A program made the position numbers and the translations under genes. Of a stretch of 64,000 nt of DNA, positions 33,606-47,516 are shown in pieces. The notes below the pieces were generated by a model that had not been told where the DNA came from, made no database searches, and saw only the letters and a program-made list of their open reading frames with translations. Position 1 is the stretch's first letter. Each line of letters starts with the position of its first letter. The DNA comes from Quercus robur (Eukaryota > Streptophyta > Magnoliopsida > Fagales > Fagaceae): contig NC_065542.1 of the NCBI RefSeq assembly GCF_932294415.1, positions 45,287,942-45,351,941 on the forward strand, read 5' to 3'.

Positions 33606-36218
33606 ATGGGTTGCTTCTCATTCTCATTCTTCTTCTTTATATGCTGCGTTTTCCTTCCAAGTCTTACTTTCTCAGCCTCCATTTCCACGCACTCAATCAG
33701 CCCCGACTTCACAGCCTCACACTTCCAATTCACCGACACCAAAGGCGCTTTCTTACGCTCTCAAAATGGTACTTTCGAAGCCACAATTGATGCCAGACCA
33801 CCCTCCTCAAAATATTTCTTCTCTATCGTCCACAGAGCCAACAAAATCATAATCTGGTCAGCCAACCGCAACACACCCATGTCAAGCTCTGACAAGTTGT
33901 CACTGACTGTCAACGGCCTCATAGTCACAAACCAAATAACTGGTCAACCACTCTGGTCAACCCCGCAATTCAAATCTGATATTTCTGCTATGCAGCTTTC
34001 AGAGACAGGAAATCTCGTTTTAGTTGATGGAGGAAACAATACGTTGTGGGAGAGTTTTGCTCATCCGACGGACACTATTGTCATGGGACAGAGAATTCCT
34101 GTTGGAAAATCCTTGCAAAGCGTTGTGACAGTCGACGAGGACATGTCGGTGGGTGATTATCGACTTGAAGTTACTGACAGGGATGTGGTGCTGCAATGGA
34201 AGAAGATGAATTATTGGGAATTGTCCATGGATCCAAAGGTTGTTAGGAACTCTAACAAGTCCGTATCGTTGATGGTGATGAATGGTACAGGTTTGTATTT
34301 GCTAGCAAGTGATAATTCCGCGGTTGTTCAAGTAGCTTGGAATGGATCATCAAGTTTTAGGAGTGGTAAGTTGGGTCCCGAAGGCAGATTTAACATCGTA
34401 AGTTGGAGCCGGAGGGATAAATGGGGGTTGGAATTTGCAGGACCATTTGAGGATTGTGATCTTCCTCTCCGTTGCAAAGAAATTGGATTGTGCAAAAGAA
34501 AGCCTCTGGGTGGAATTTGTTCTTGTTTACCAGAATTCAGTTCTCAAAACAATGGTGATTGCATGCCGGTGAATCGTTCGCTTTCTCTGCCTTCAGCTTG
34601 TACTGCAGCTAGAAATGGCAGTCAATTGAATTCCTCGATTTCCTATCTAAAATTCGGCCCCGGTATGGAGTATTTTGCTATTAATTTCAAAAAACCCGTG
34701 AAAAATAATGTAACGTTGTCGGTTTGCCAAGATTTATGCTCTCAAAATTGTTCTTGTTTGGGCTTTTTCCATGAAATTTCTTCTGGTTCTTGTTGTCTTC
34801 TTGAAAACTATTTAGGTTCTTTCATTTCGACAGACGACAATAATAAGGACCGCTTGGGTTATATTAAAGTTCTGGTTGGTTCTTCTAACAGAAATCAGAA
34901 ACAAAAGTTACCAGTCGCTGCTTTGGTACTATTACCTTTAACAGGATTCTTAATACTAGTAGTGTTTGTAATCATTGCAATCCTTTGGTTAAGGAAAAAG
35001 CGGCTTTCTAAAACCAAAACTGTAAAACTAGACCGGGGTAACTCGTCATCGTCTGCAGAGCTAGAGATGATCTCTATCCCAGGCTTACCGAGAAGGTTTG
35101 CTTATGAAGAGCTTGCAGCTGCTACTGAGAACTTCAGGACTCAGATTGGTAGTGGTGGATTTGGTACTGTATACAGAGGTACTCTGTCAGACAAAACTGT
35201 TGTGGCGGTCAAGAAGATTACTAATTTGGGAATCCGAGGGAAAAAAGAATTTTGTACTGAGATTTCAATAATTGGGAACATCCACCATCTCAATTTGGTT
35301 AGATTGAAAGGTTTTTGCGCACAAGGGAGGCAGCGCTTCCTTGTTCTCGAGTACATGAACAGAGGTTCGTTGGGCAGTACACTCTTTGGTAATGGTCCTG
35401 TTCTGGAATGGCGAGAGAGATTGGAAATAGCCATTGGAACAGCCAGGGGGCTTGCTTACTTGCATAGTGAATGTGAGCACAGAATCATCCACTGCGATGT
35501 GAAGCCAGAAAACATTCTCTTGAACGACAATTTACAAGTGAAAATCTCAGATTTTGGGTTGTCGAAGCTGCTTAATCCTGAACAATCTTTTCAATTTACA
35601 ACAATGAGAGGAACTCGAGGCTATCTTGCACCTGAGTGGATAATGAGTTCCACAATTTCCGACAAGGCTGATGTATATAGTTATGGGTTGGTTTTACTAG
35701 AGATTGTGAGGGGAAGAAAAAATTGCTCAATGCAAACATGGAGCCATAGCACAAAAACTAGTAGCAGTGAAGGAAATGCCTCATCCTCATCCCCTTCTGT
35801 TTCGGAACACAGACTAATATATTTCCCTCTATTTGCGCTAGAAATGCATCAGCAGAGAAGGTACTCGGAACTGGCAGACCCAAGGTTAGAGGGACGAGTG
35901 ACAAGTGAAGAGGTTGAGAAGCTAGTGCGGATTGCCTTGTGTTGTGTGCATGAAGATCCAGCGCTGCGGCCTTCTATGGCTCACGTTGTTGGCATGTTGG
36001 AAGGTGGTTTGTCTTTGGGTGAGCCGAGGTCTGAGTCACTAAATTTCTTGCGGTTCTATGGCCAGAGATTCATCGAGGAGTCAAGAATGGAAGGGTTCAA
36101 TGAGCTGAAGGACTTGGGGTTGTATCCAGATATAAATGCTACTTCTAATAGTGCTGCAGGTGTTTCATATAACCCAATGTCTTACATCTCTTCACAACAG
36201 CTTTCTGGCCCCAGGTAG
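33606..36218 (+). CDS. G-type lectin S-receptor-like serine/threonine protein kinase
   Basis: An intact single-exon gene of 870 residues, likely an orthologue-type of Arabidopsis At5g35370-like kinases. A hydrophobic signal peptide (1 to about 24) starts at ATG 33606; an overlapping frame from 33560 is a shadow. A B-lectin domain spans about 35-155. A cysteine-rich EGF/S-locus-like part lies at about 280-325, and a PAN-type module near 345-425 (CQDLCSQNCSCLGFF). The transmembrane helix is at about 437-463, followed by a basic stop-transfer. The kinase domain spans about 507-800: glycine loop GSGGFG near 514, lysine in VAVKK near 535, HCDVKPEN near 629 and DFG near 649. The catalytic loop has C, not R, before the aspartate, so it is a non-RD kinase, a class often linked to innate immune signalling. 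The protein should act at the plasma membrane; the ligand is unknown. Confidence 0.95.
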   Translation: MGCFSFSFFFFICCVFLPSLTFSASISTHSISPDFTASHFQFTDTKGAFLRSQNGTFEATIDARPPSSKYFFSIVHRANKIIIWSANRNTPMSSSDKLSLTVNGLIVTNQITGQPLWSTPQFKSDISAMQLSETGNLVLVDGGNNTLWESFAHPTDTIVMGQRIPVGKSLQSVVTVDEDMSVGDYRLEVTDRDVVLQWKKMNYWELSMDPKVVRNSNKSVSLMVMNGTGLYLLASDNSAVVQVAWNGSSSFRSGKLGPEGRFNIVSWSRRDKWGLEFAGPFEDCDLPLRCKEIGLCKRKPLGGICSCLPEFSSQNNGDCMPVNRSLSLPSACTAARNGSQLNSSISYLKFGPGMEYFAINFKKPVKNNVTLSVCQDLCSQNCSCLGFFHEISSGSCCLLENYLGSFISTDDNNKDRLGYIKVLVGSSNRNQKQKLPVAALVLLPLTGFLILVVFVIIAILWLRKKRLSKTKTVKLDRGNSSSSAELEMISIPGLPRRFAYEELAAATENFRTQIGSGGFGTVYRGTLSDKTVVAVKKITNLGIRGKKEFCTEISIIGNIHHLNLVRLKGFCAQGRQRFLVLEYMNRGSLGSTLFGNGPVLEWRERLEIAIGTARGLAYLHSECEHRIIHCDVKPENILLNDNLQVKISDFGLSKLLNPEQSFQFTTMRGTRGYLAPEWIMSSTISDKADVYSYGLVLLEIVRGRKNCSMQTWSHSTKTSSSEGNASSSSPSVSEHRLIYFPLFALEMHQQRRYSELADPRLEGRVTSEEVEKLVRIALCCVHEDPALRPSMAHVVGMLEGGLSLGEPRSESLNFLRFYGQRFIEESRMEGFNELKDLGLYPDINATSNSAAGVSYNPMSYISSQQLSGPR

Positions 36219-37690
36219 TGCTCAAAGTTTCTGTACTAGTTATTGGGAAATATTGGCTGAATAAGTATGTGTATGTGTTGAGAGTTTTGGCTGCAGGTTT
36301 CTGAACCTGCAGACTCTCTATGCTTGAATTGTATCTACCAATATTGCCTGCAATTTCCGTTGCCCAGTTGTAGATATGCAGGTTTTGGTTCTCTTGGCTT
36401 AGATAGTAAAATTATTGTTAAATAGCGTGGTAGAAGATTCCACCTTTGTGACTCTTCATGGTTAATCTTATTTGATTTTGATATGAAAAATTGGTATTAT
36501 CATTAATACCTTGGAGTCCTGGTATAATTTGAACAGTTCCAATTGTATCAACTAGTCCTCCATTTTTAACCAAAGTAGTTAAATAATAAAGATAACAATT
36601 AATGCTCTTGCAAACTTTCTTTCTCAAATCAATGCATCAGTTCTTGCTCTCCATTGGAACTTGTTACAAAAATTTGGTGCCTCAGTGTAATTGTGTAATA
36701 TATATCAATACAGCACAAAGATGGTATAACTCTTCATGTTCTGCTCAATGTGAATTTCAACCGCAATTTGGCCAATGTGCTTGATATCCTAGAGCATTCT
36801 GTTCTGTTATTTGAAATGATCAAACTTGGCCAAATTTGCTTTGGCTATAGGTGGTGACTTGCAATTCTTAGCATGTTAAACCAACATCTACCGAACCAAG
36901 GTTTTATCTTTACAGACCAAATTAAAAATGAACCAAAATTATTTGGTCAATCAAAAATAAGAAATATACTAAAATTTAGGATTAACAAAGTTAGTATCTT
37001 TTACTAAAAAAAAATGTATCTATTTAGAATTAATAAAAGGAAAGGATTTAGCTCCAATCACCAATAGGAATATGACATTTGTCATTGTTATGTACAATGC
37101 ACATGATCACTTAAATTATTTAGGTTAAGTGAGTGATAAAGACAAATATTATCTTCCTATTGGTGTTTGGAGCCAAATTTTGTCCTTAAAATGGCATAAT
37201 TTTTCTCACAACTAGTTTGGAGGCAAGTTCCTCCAGCCCACTACATAGCAACTCAACAAATCATCCACGTGTACTTCTAGTTACATGACCTATTTAATAT
37301 AGTCAAGTGACAAATTTAATTATTTAATTAAAATGTGATTTAATCTACATTGATGGTTTTTTAAACCACCACATGTTAAGTTAAAAGAGATTTCTCCAAT
37401 CCGGTTTGGAGGATAACATTCTCCATAACAAAATATAAACAAAATAAAAGAAATAAAATTTTCTCGATACATTTTAACTCAATCATTTATGATATATCCA
37501 AATGAAAATCAACCTTCTTTTAAATCCTGAAAATAATTTATGATTGATTTTGTACTAAATTTCACAACAATTTCACTTTCTATATACAAAATCAAATATT
37601 CCGTTAGAATAGCATCTTCCATTTTGTTGCAACATTTTTGTTAGGATTTGAATATGTAGATTTATATTGGCGAACACATAAATAAAAAAC
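36219..37690. other. Intergenic, no gene seen
   Basis: 3' flank of the kinase gene and AT-rich DNA. Short open frames here have no recognisable features. Confidence 0.5.
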
Positions 37691-37694
37691 TTGT

Positions 37695-37970
37695 CTTGTT
37701 ATAGTCTTTAGGGGTATTTTGGTCATTTTTTGGATTTTGGGGGTATTTTGGTAATTTTTAGGTTTCGGGGGGTATTTTGGTCATTTGCTAGGTTTTGGGG
37801 TATTTTGGTCATTTTTTGGGTTTTAGGGGTATTTTGGTCATTTTTTTTGTTTTAGGGGTATTTTGGTCATTTTTTAGGTTTCGGGGGGTATTTTGGTCAT
37901 TTTTTGGGTTTTGGTAGTATTTTGGTCATTTTTTAAAGTTTCAAAGGTATTTTAGTCATTTTCTAGAAAT
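37695..37970 (+). repeat. Minisatellite, about nine copies of a 29-31 bp unit
   Basis: The core GGGGTATTTTGGTCATTTTT is repeated head to tail, with linkers such as TAGGTTTC, TGGGTTTT and TGGATTTT. Copies toward the right end are more diverged (AGTATTTTGGTC, AGGTATTTTAGTC). It lies directly left of a hAT-like end. Confidence 0.9.
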
Positions 37971-37984
37971 TTAGATTTTATGTT

Positions 37985-38172
37985 GTTTATTTAAATTTCA
38001 GATGGGTTTAGTGGGTATTAGTGGGTTTATCCATTTAGACCCATCTAATTAAATAACCAAATGGGTCTTTACCCATTTAACCCAAATATTCAAATGGGTT
38101 GAGTTAAGATTTATCCAAATAAGGTGAGTAATGGGTGGGTTCATAGATATGGATAAAAATTGCCACCCCTAA
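37985..38172. repeat. Possible hAT right end
   Basis: ATGGGTT/AACCCATTT-type inverted words, followed by TTGCCACCCCTA at 38161-38172, resemble the end of hAT elements with TAGGGGTGGCAA termini. The matching left end was not found, so the element is truncated or mis-assigned. The minisatellite to its left may be internal to it. Confidence 0.4.
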
Positions 38173-38925
38173 CTGATGCTGTCCAGCACCATTTTTTCAC
38201 TTTTTTGGATTATTGGTTGACTAGGCATAGTGTAGACTATATGATTTGTGCCTACTCTGTCTTTAGCCTTTCCCGTGAATTTGTATCTCTTTTTTTGTGC
38301 TGACTGCCTTGAGTAGAGTGTAGTTGGATTTCCAATGCCAAACAGTTTGCATCTCTTTTTTTGTGTTGATTGCCTTGAGTAAAGTGTAGTTGGATTTCCA
38401 ATGCCAAACAGTTAAAATATGTTTTACATGGTACTCGAGTTTTTAAAACTCAAGTTTCTTGTGACATTTTTTAATTGAAATAATCCATAAACTTGAGTTT
38501 TAAAAAAGTGATATATTGCTCAATATTTCTCAAACAGTGGTAAAACACTAATAATTTTGGCCAATAGTAATATTTGGCCATTTTCACCATTTGTTTTAAC
38601 ATGCATCGGATGCATGGTAGAGTTTTTCCTTATATGCGAGTACAACATATAAGACAAAACTTTGCTACTCCTTTTAGTTAAAGTAGAATTTTAATTTATG
38701 ACATTTGTTTTATGATGATTATTTTTTATCATTAGATCTAAGACATCAATTAATTTTCAGGATAAACAGGATTTAATTTCAAGACTCTAATTGGATAACC
38801 AAAAAAAAAAAAAAAAAAAAAACTTTAAAACCTGCACTAAAGAAAAACTTTTACTTCACATGTTAAACATGATATAAATTATAATAGTCGATAGATATAC
38901 AGATGAGAGTCTCCCAAGCCAAGCA
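38173..38925. other. Intergenic upstream of terpene synthase
   Basis: No gene. It contains a 59-bp-scale near-exact direct repeat (GTTGGATTTCCAATGCCAAA at about 38323 and 38390, with CTCTTTTTTTGTG before each) and an A homopolymer at 38799-38822. Confidence 0.6.
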
Positions 38926-38926
38926 A

Positions 38927-38936
38927 TATATAAAGG
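38927..38936 (+). promoter_or_regulatory. TATA box of terpene synthase gene
   Basis: ATATATAAAG lies about 80 nt upstream of the ATG at 39011, well placed for a short leader. Confidence 0.55.
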
Positions 38937-39010
38937 TATATATGTAACGTAATGTTTCTAAGCAATAACTACCAAGAAACCATAATAAGCCATACCAAAG
39001 GCCTTTGTCA

Positions 39011-42478
<3,468 letters not shown>

Positions 42479-43204
42479 CTCATCAATTGTATTACATTTT
42501 ATTATGGAGATTTGTGAGTTAGTTTGTTTCTGTGGGAGTTTTGTTATGTTTGTGAGTTTTGGGAATGTTGTTTGTGTGAGATTTGAGAGTTTGTGAGTAC
42601 GTTTAGTTTGTCAAGTTTGATTGAGTGTGGTTGTAATCCATGTGGACCATGTCATTGATTGTGAACTTTGGTTGGCATTATACATGGATGTAGGCTTGGA
42701 TTTGACCAAACCACGTTAAATATTTTTCTTTTGTTTGATCACTTTATTTTCTTATTTGTGTGAAGGCACTTCCACTAGTCCTAAATCACAACGAATTAGT
42801 ATCAGATCTCAAAGTCTGGTCTTGGTCAAGTTAAAGATAAGATTATGTTAGTGCATTTTCAGTAGCTTATTTGTATAGTATTTATCAAAATATACACTTG
42901 TTGGTAATTTTTATGTTAAATATGTGACAAAAAGCTAAAAACTAGTTTATTTTCAAATAAACAAAAAGTTAGAGAATTTGTAAAAAAGTTAAGATAAAAG
43001 GCAAAAGGCAATTTTGTTTTTGTTTTTTTTTTTTTTTTGCTTTTTTCCAAACACTCTCTTAATTACACGCTCATTCCCTCCTCTGCTTAATGCATTTTAT
43101 GATGCCCATTACCTAGGATGTCTTGACAATCAATGCTCTACTAGTGCCTTTTGTGTTTATCTAAGTACGAATTTAATCTCACAAAGCTCCCAAAATCAAA
43201 CCTA
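42479..43204. other. 3' flank of terpene synthase, no gene seen
   Basis: T/G-rich sequence after the stop (repeated TTTGTGAG words, 42500-42600), then AT-rich DNA with a T homopolymer at 43022-43038. Confidence 0.5.
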
Positions 43205-43556
43205 CAATTGCTTGTAATTCAGTCACTGAAGTGAAGTATAATGCTATTGTCAACACAGCTACTAAATTATTATCGATTCAATCTATTTTATGTGATCTTG
43301 GCATCTCCCAAGTCCCAACCTCATCCTCCTTGGTTATAGTCTGACAATATTGGTGTTATGTATCTCACTGCTAATCCTATTTTTCATGCCCTCATTAAGC
43401 ATGTTTAAATTGATTTTCATTTTGTTCTGGACAAAATTGCAACTAAGGCCTTGGATGTCTGATTTATTTCTGAGAAAGATCAATTGGCAGATGAGGTCAC
43501 AAAACCTCTTGTTTCATCCCATTTTCATTGGTTGATTTTTAAACTCAACGGTTAGG
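43205..43556 (+). pseudogene. Ty1/copia RNase H fragment
   Basis: The decayed reading contains EVKYNAIVNTATKLL, SILCDLGISQVP, a damaged form of the metal-binding and HARIKH segment, and EKDQLADEVTKPLVS. These follow one another in the order found at the end of copia RNase H. Frameshifts and stops are frequent, which marks it as older than the other copia pieces in the window. No connection to a complete element is seen. Confidence 0.75.
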
Positions 43557-43870
43557 AATTTAACATAATTCTTATAACTTTGAGAGATTCAAAAATAGAG
43601 AAAATTACAAATGGAAACAATCACATGACACACGGAAATTTATGTGGTTTAGCAATGTGCTTACATCCACAGAGTTGCAGGAATTTCGCTATTTCATGGA
43701 GAAAATACAAAGACAAAAGTACAATACATCAATACAGCAAACCCTCCGCTCCATGGATTAAGCCTCATAAAAATCTCATTTCAAACCCTAATGCATCTAG
43801 GTCAAGTCAGGTCACAAACCATATCAAACATAAACCAAGCTCCACATAACACAACATCAACTTATGTCCA
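43557..43870 (+). repeat. Likely copia LTR remnant
   Basis: It follows the RNase H fragment. It has LTR-like wording (CACGGAAATTTATGTGG, then TTTAGCAATGTGC and ACATCCACAGAG), also seen in a similar form in the LTRs at 12544/13341. Ends cannot be fixed. Confidence 0.45.
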
Positions 43871-44591
43871 CCCTTGTTGAGCTTATGTTGGAAGGGACAG
43901 GGTAATTGAAGCACAACTATCAAATAAGCACAAGCTGACTGAATCAAATACAACACCAAAGAAGATTTAGTTCAGTTCAAAGCTATCAAAATAATGGAAA
44001 CTTCTCCCACCTCATCTATAATTCATATTTTGAGTTTATTGTAGTCTTTCTAAATACCTTATCAAGTGCAACTGTATTGTCTATTTAATTAATGAAATCA
44101 TATTCCCACTATTCAAGTGTAGAAACCAAAAAACATTCAAACAATATTATGGTTTTATAATTATTGATAGATGTAACACTTGGGAGTGAAAGTTTTGGTT
44201 GTGGCCTCTGCATTAATTGTTGTGTTGTTTGTCTATGACTCGGTGGTACTCCCTTATTCTGTTTCCTAAGTATGGGTATGAGTTTTTACATTTTGGTAGT
44301 GACATGTACAATGTTTGACATGTAAGATACATATCTATGAAAGAAATACTGTAGTAGTAAACAGATTAAAAAAATAAGGCATTCCATGGAATGGTTCTTT
44401 CTCATCAATTTTGAAGTCAATAGTAATGCAAACTAAAAAATTTGAATTTCATTTAAAATATTTGATATGGATATTGTTCAATATATTCATAAGAATCTGA
44501 CTTGAGTAATTATTGCCGAAGGTTTGTATGTCACTCAAACCAGGGCTTCAATTGGGTTAAGAAAGAGAGTCAAAGAGACAGAGGAGTTTTA
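43871..44591. other. AT-rich intergenic, no gene seen
   Basis: No coding or repeat feature recognised. Confidence 0.5.
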
Positions 44592-45598
44592 TGTTAGGAC
44601 GTATGTGTTCACATGTTAGGAACATATGTCACTATTTTATGTAATTGGCTAATCTTTTGACAAAACGCACTTTACTTGTATTTGGGTAGATCTAGGATAT
44701 GTTTAATACTTCAAAAAACAATGTTTCAAGTTTAAGTGTTAAAGCTATGCAAGTCTGTCCAAGATTCAAATGTGAAAAGTGTTGTTCATTAAAACTCGAT
44801 AGCTAGCATCTATTAAGCCTTGAAGAGCTGTTCCAGCCCGTGGCTCGACAACAACTCGACAGATAGGGTATCTGTTGAGGTTTATGAAACTCAGAATTTT
44901 TGGTATGTTTTTCATCCAATCCATGATTGTATGTTTGGGCTTTCTTTTCTCACAACCCTAAACATATATAAGGATTATTTTAAGGGTCGTAAAAAGTTAC
45001 ACACAATTGCACAAAAGCATAGTTCCATAAGTGTGAAGAAAAGTGTAACCGAAAATCTAGTTTACCCTAGTTTATCTTTCTTGTGAAGAAGCTGTTGTGT
45101 TTGTACACCGTAGAGTTTTGTAACCAAGGAGCTTCTTGATCTTCATCGTGTGATGAACTGATGAACTTTGTAGCCAACAACCTTCTCTAGTTGGTGATTG
45201 AAGTCACGTATTGGGATCCGCGCAATTGGTTAGTTACATACTGAGAGTCATGTATTAAAAAGGAGAGATTGTCACTATAGAACAAGTCCAATTGGATATT
45301 GGGGTAAGGGTTCAACTGTAGGTTGGTAGAAGGTACTGAGATTCCTTTACTTATTACCGCTTGTTGTGATAATAGTGAATTCTCGAAAGTAGTGACCTTA
45401 AAATCACTCGGTGGGGTTTTTGCCGTGTAGATTTTCCCCATTCATAAACAAATCATCGTGTTAATTTAATTTCCACTGCATACTTAGTTTAATTGGTGAT
45501 TTATTTGTGCTACCACACATCTTGCATGTTAATTTGATTAATTAATAAACTTGGCTAATTAATTCATCACAAGGGGTTAATTCGTTTTTGACCTATCA
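44592..45598 (+). repeat. 5' LTR of a gag-only copia-type element, about 1,007 bp
   Basis: It starts TGTTAGGACGTATG and ends ACCTATCA, followed after AG by a primer binding site. Internal words such as CTCGACAACAACTCGACAG occur near 44840. No second copy of this LTR lies within the window, so the element is either truncated or its 3' LTR has been displaced by later insertions. Confidence 0.75.
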
Positions 45599-45600
45599 AG

Positions 45601-45612
45601 TGGTATTAGAGC
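45601..45612 (+). other. Primer binding site
   Basis: TGGTATTAGAGC lies two bases after the LTR end. It is one change from the TGGTATCAGAGC site used by copia elements. Confidence 0.8.
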
Positions 45613-45670
45613 AGGCACACTCTGATTAGGTTTTAATTTTTGCTGTACGATCCATTGACCCCTGTTTGTC

Positions 45671-47516
45671 ATGGATAGAGGATAGTCTCTTATTATACCT
45701 CCTTTATTTGATGGCACTAACTATGCATACTGGAAAATACGCATGAGAGCTCTCTTGCAATCTTTAGATGAGAAAGTGTGGCAAGCTGTGGAGATAGGTT
45801 GGACCAAGCCTATAGAAGCACCGGCCGATTGGGATGATGCTAAGATCAAGGCGGCAAACTTCAACAGCAAGGCATTGAATGCTTTGTGCAGTGCAATCAT
45901 TAATGAGGAATTTAAGAAGATATCCTCCATTGAAACTACGAAGGAAGCATGGATCATCCTCTAGAAAACCTATGCAGGAACAAAGGCTGTCAAGGATTCA
46001 AAACTTCAGAGGCTTACTACAAGTTTTGAAGAGATCAAGATGGAGAAGGATGAGTTGTTCGATGAGTTCTATGCCAAGCTTAAGGACATAGTGAACTCAG
46101 TGTTCAATCTTGGGGAAACCATTCCTGAACCCAAGATTGTGAGAAAGGTACTCAAATCTCTACCTGAGAGATTCCAAGCCAAGATCACCGCGGTTAAGGA
46201 ATTAAAGGATATTGACAAAATTTATTTGACAGAGCTAGTTGGAAATCTGCAGACCTATGAGTTGGGTTTGACAAGGATCGGGAAATTGAGCAAGAGCAAG
46301 AGCATGGCATTGAAAGCCAAGAACGATGATACTAATGAGTCTTCAGACGATGAAGATTCTAAGATGAAGTCCTACATTACTAGGCAATTCAAGAAGTTCA
46401 TAAAGAATGCCAATGGGAAGGGCTTCGATAAGGACCGTAGGTAATCTAGCTTCTCCAGTTCAAGAGCCAAGACAAAGGGAAGAAGGATGCTAGGGATAGC
46501 GGTCAGTACACTGTTCCCTTAGGACCAAAGTGCTTTGGGTGTCAAGGTTTCGGTCACATGAAACAAGTGTGCCCCACATATCTCAAGACCATTGGGAAGA
46601 GCAAGGCACTTGCGGCTACATTAAGTGACATCGAGCCTGAGGATGATTCTGACAATGAGAATGACGGAATCCTAAATGCCTTCACTGCCATTGTCAATCC
46701 TACTGAAAGGATTGTTGAAGATGTGGATGAAGAAGAGGAATTGGTGGAGTCTAAGTTTGAGAAGATGGATGAACAAGATGACATCTACACAGCCTATGCA
46801 AAACTATACAAAATCTTCGAAAAACATGATAAGCTGTATAGGTTAACCACTAAGAAGCTTGGTGATGTGGAGCTTAAGCAAGAGGAAATCTCTAAAAAGT
46901 TTGATGAAGCCAATCAAACTATTAGAGCACTGAGATTTGAGAACAATTTCTTGACTGAGAAAACTAAGAAGCTTGAGGCAGAACTGTTCCAAGTCAGAGC
47001 TCAGCTGGAAAGGACTTCAAGCGCTAAGCTCGATGAGATGCTAAGTCTTTAGAAATCTACTTTCGATCGAACTGGTTTGGGGTATGATTTCTCTTCTCCA
47101 AATATTGCTTCTACTAGTGCTACTATTTTTGTTCCTCCTAGTAATAATGTTGAAACTAAGAACAATAATGTCAAAACTGATTTAGCTAGTGAGAACATAG
47201 ACAAAGTTAAATCTATCTTAGGAGCACCCCCTAAGCAGGATAGGAAAGAAGTTAAAAACCCTAGGGCTAAGAACGCTAACTCTCAAAAGCCTAAACATAA
47301 GAAGCAGCATCTCTGTCATCACTGTGGAGCAGCAAGTCATACTCGACCAAATTGCTATAAGTGGTTAGCCACTCAACAGAGCAATGGCATGATCGCATTG
47401 GGAAACCAAAATCAGTTTACATCCTCTTTTGCTCCCCTTAGAGATTTTCTCAAAGCCCTCATGTTCCTTTTGTACTTGAACGGTTTCAATTCTTCCCCAT
47501 TACCTCCGATTCAATG
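45671..47516 (+). pseudogene. Copia-type gag pseudogene (SIRE-like, gag-only element)
   Basis: It begins at ATG 45671 (MDRG, then a stop). It then runs through a UBN2/gag domain (LFDGTNYAYWKIRMRALLQS, about 45700-45760; ELFDEFYAKLKDIVNSVFNLGE, about 46050) and a first zinc knuckle (CFGCQGFGHMKQVC near 46530, reached across a frameshift). A long acidic and coiled-coil part follows (46620-47040). Last is a second CCHC knuckle (CHHCGAASHTRPNC near 47310). Several stops and at least one frameshift interrupt it. No protease, integrase or RT follows: after the gag stop at 47515 the sequence turns into a long T-rich non-coding region. That layout fits the gag-only (TR-GAG) group of non-autonomous LTR elements. 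Confidence 0.8.

Noticed and set aside
33560-33790. 76-aa frame overlapping the start of the receptor kinase
   Set aside because: A different frame over the leader and signal peptide of the 870-aa gene; no features of its own.
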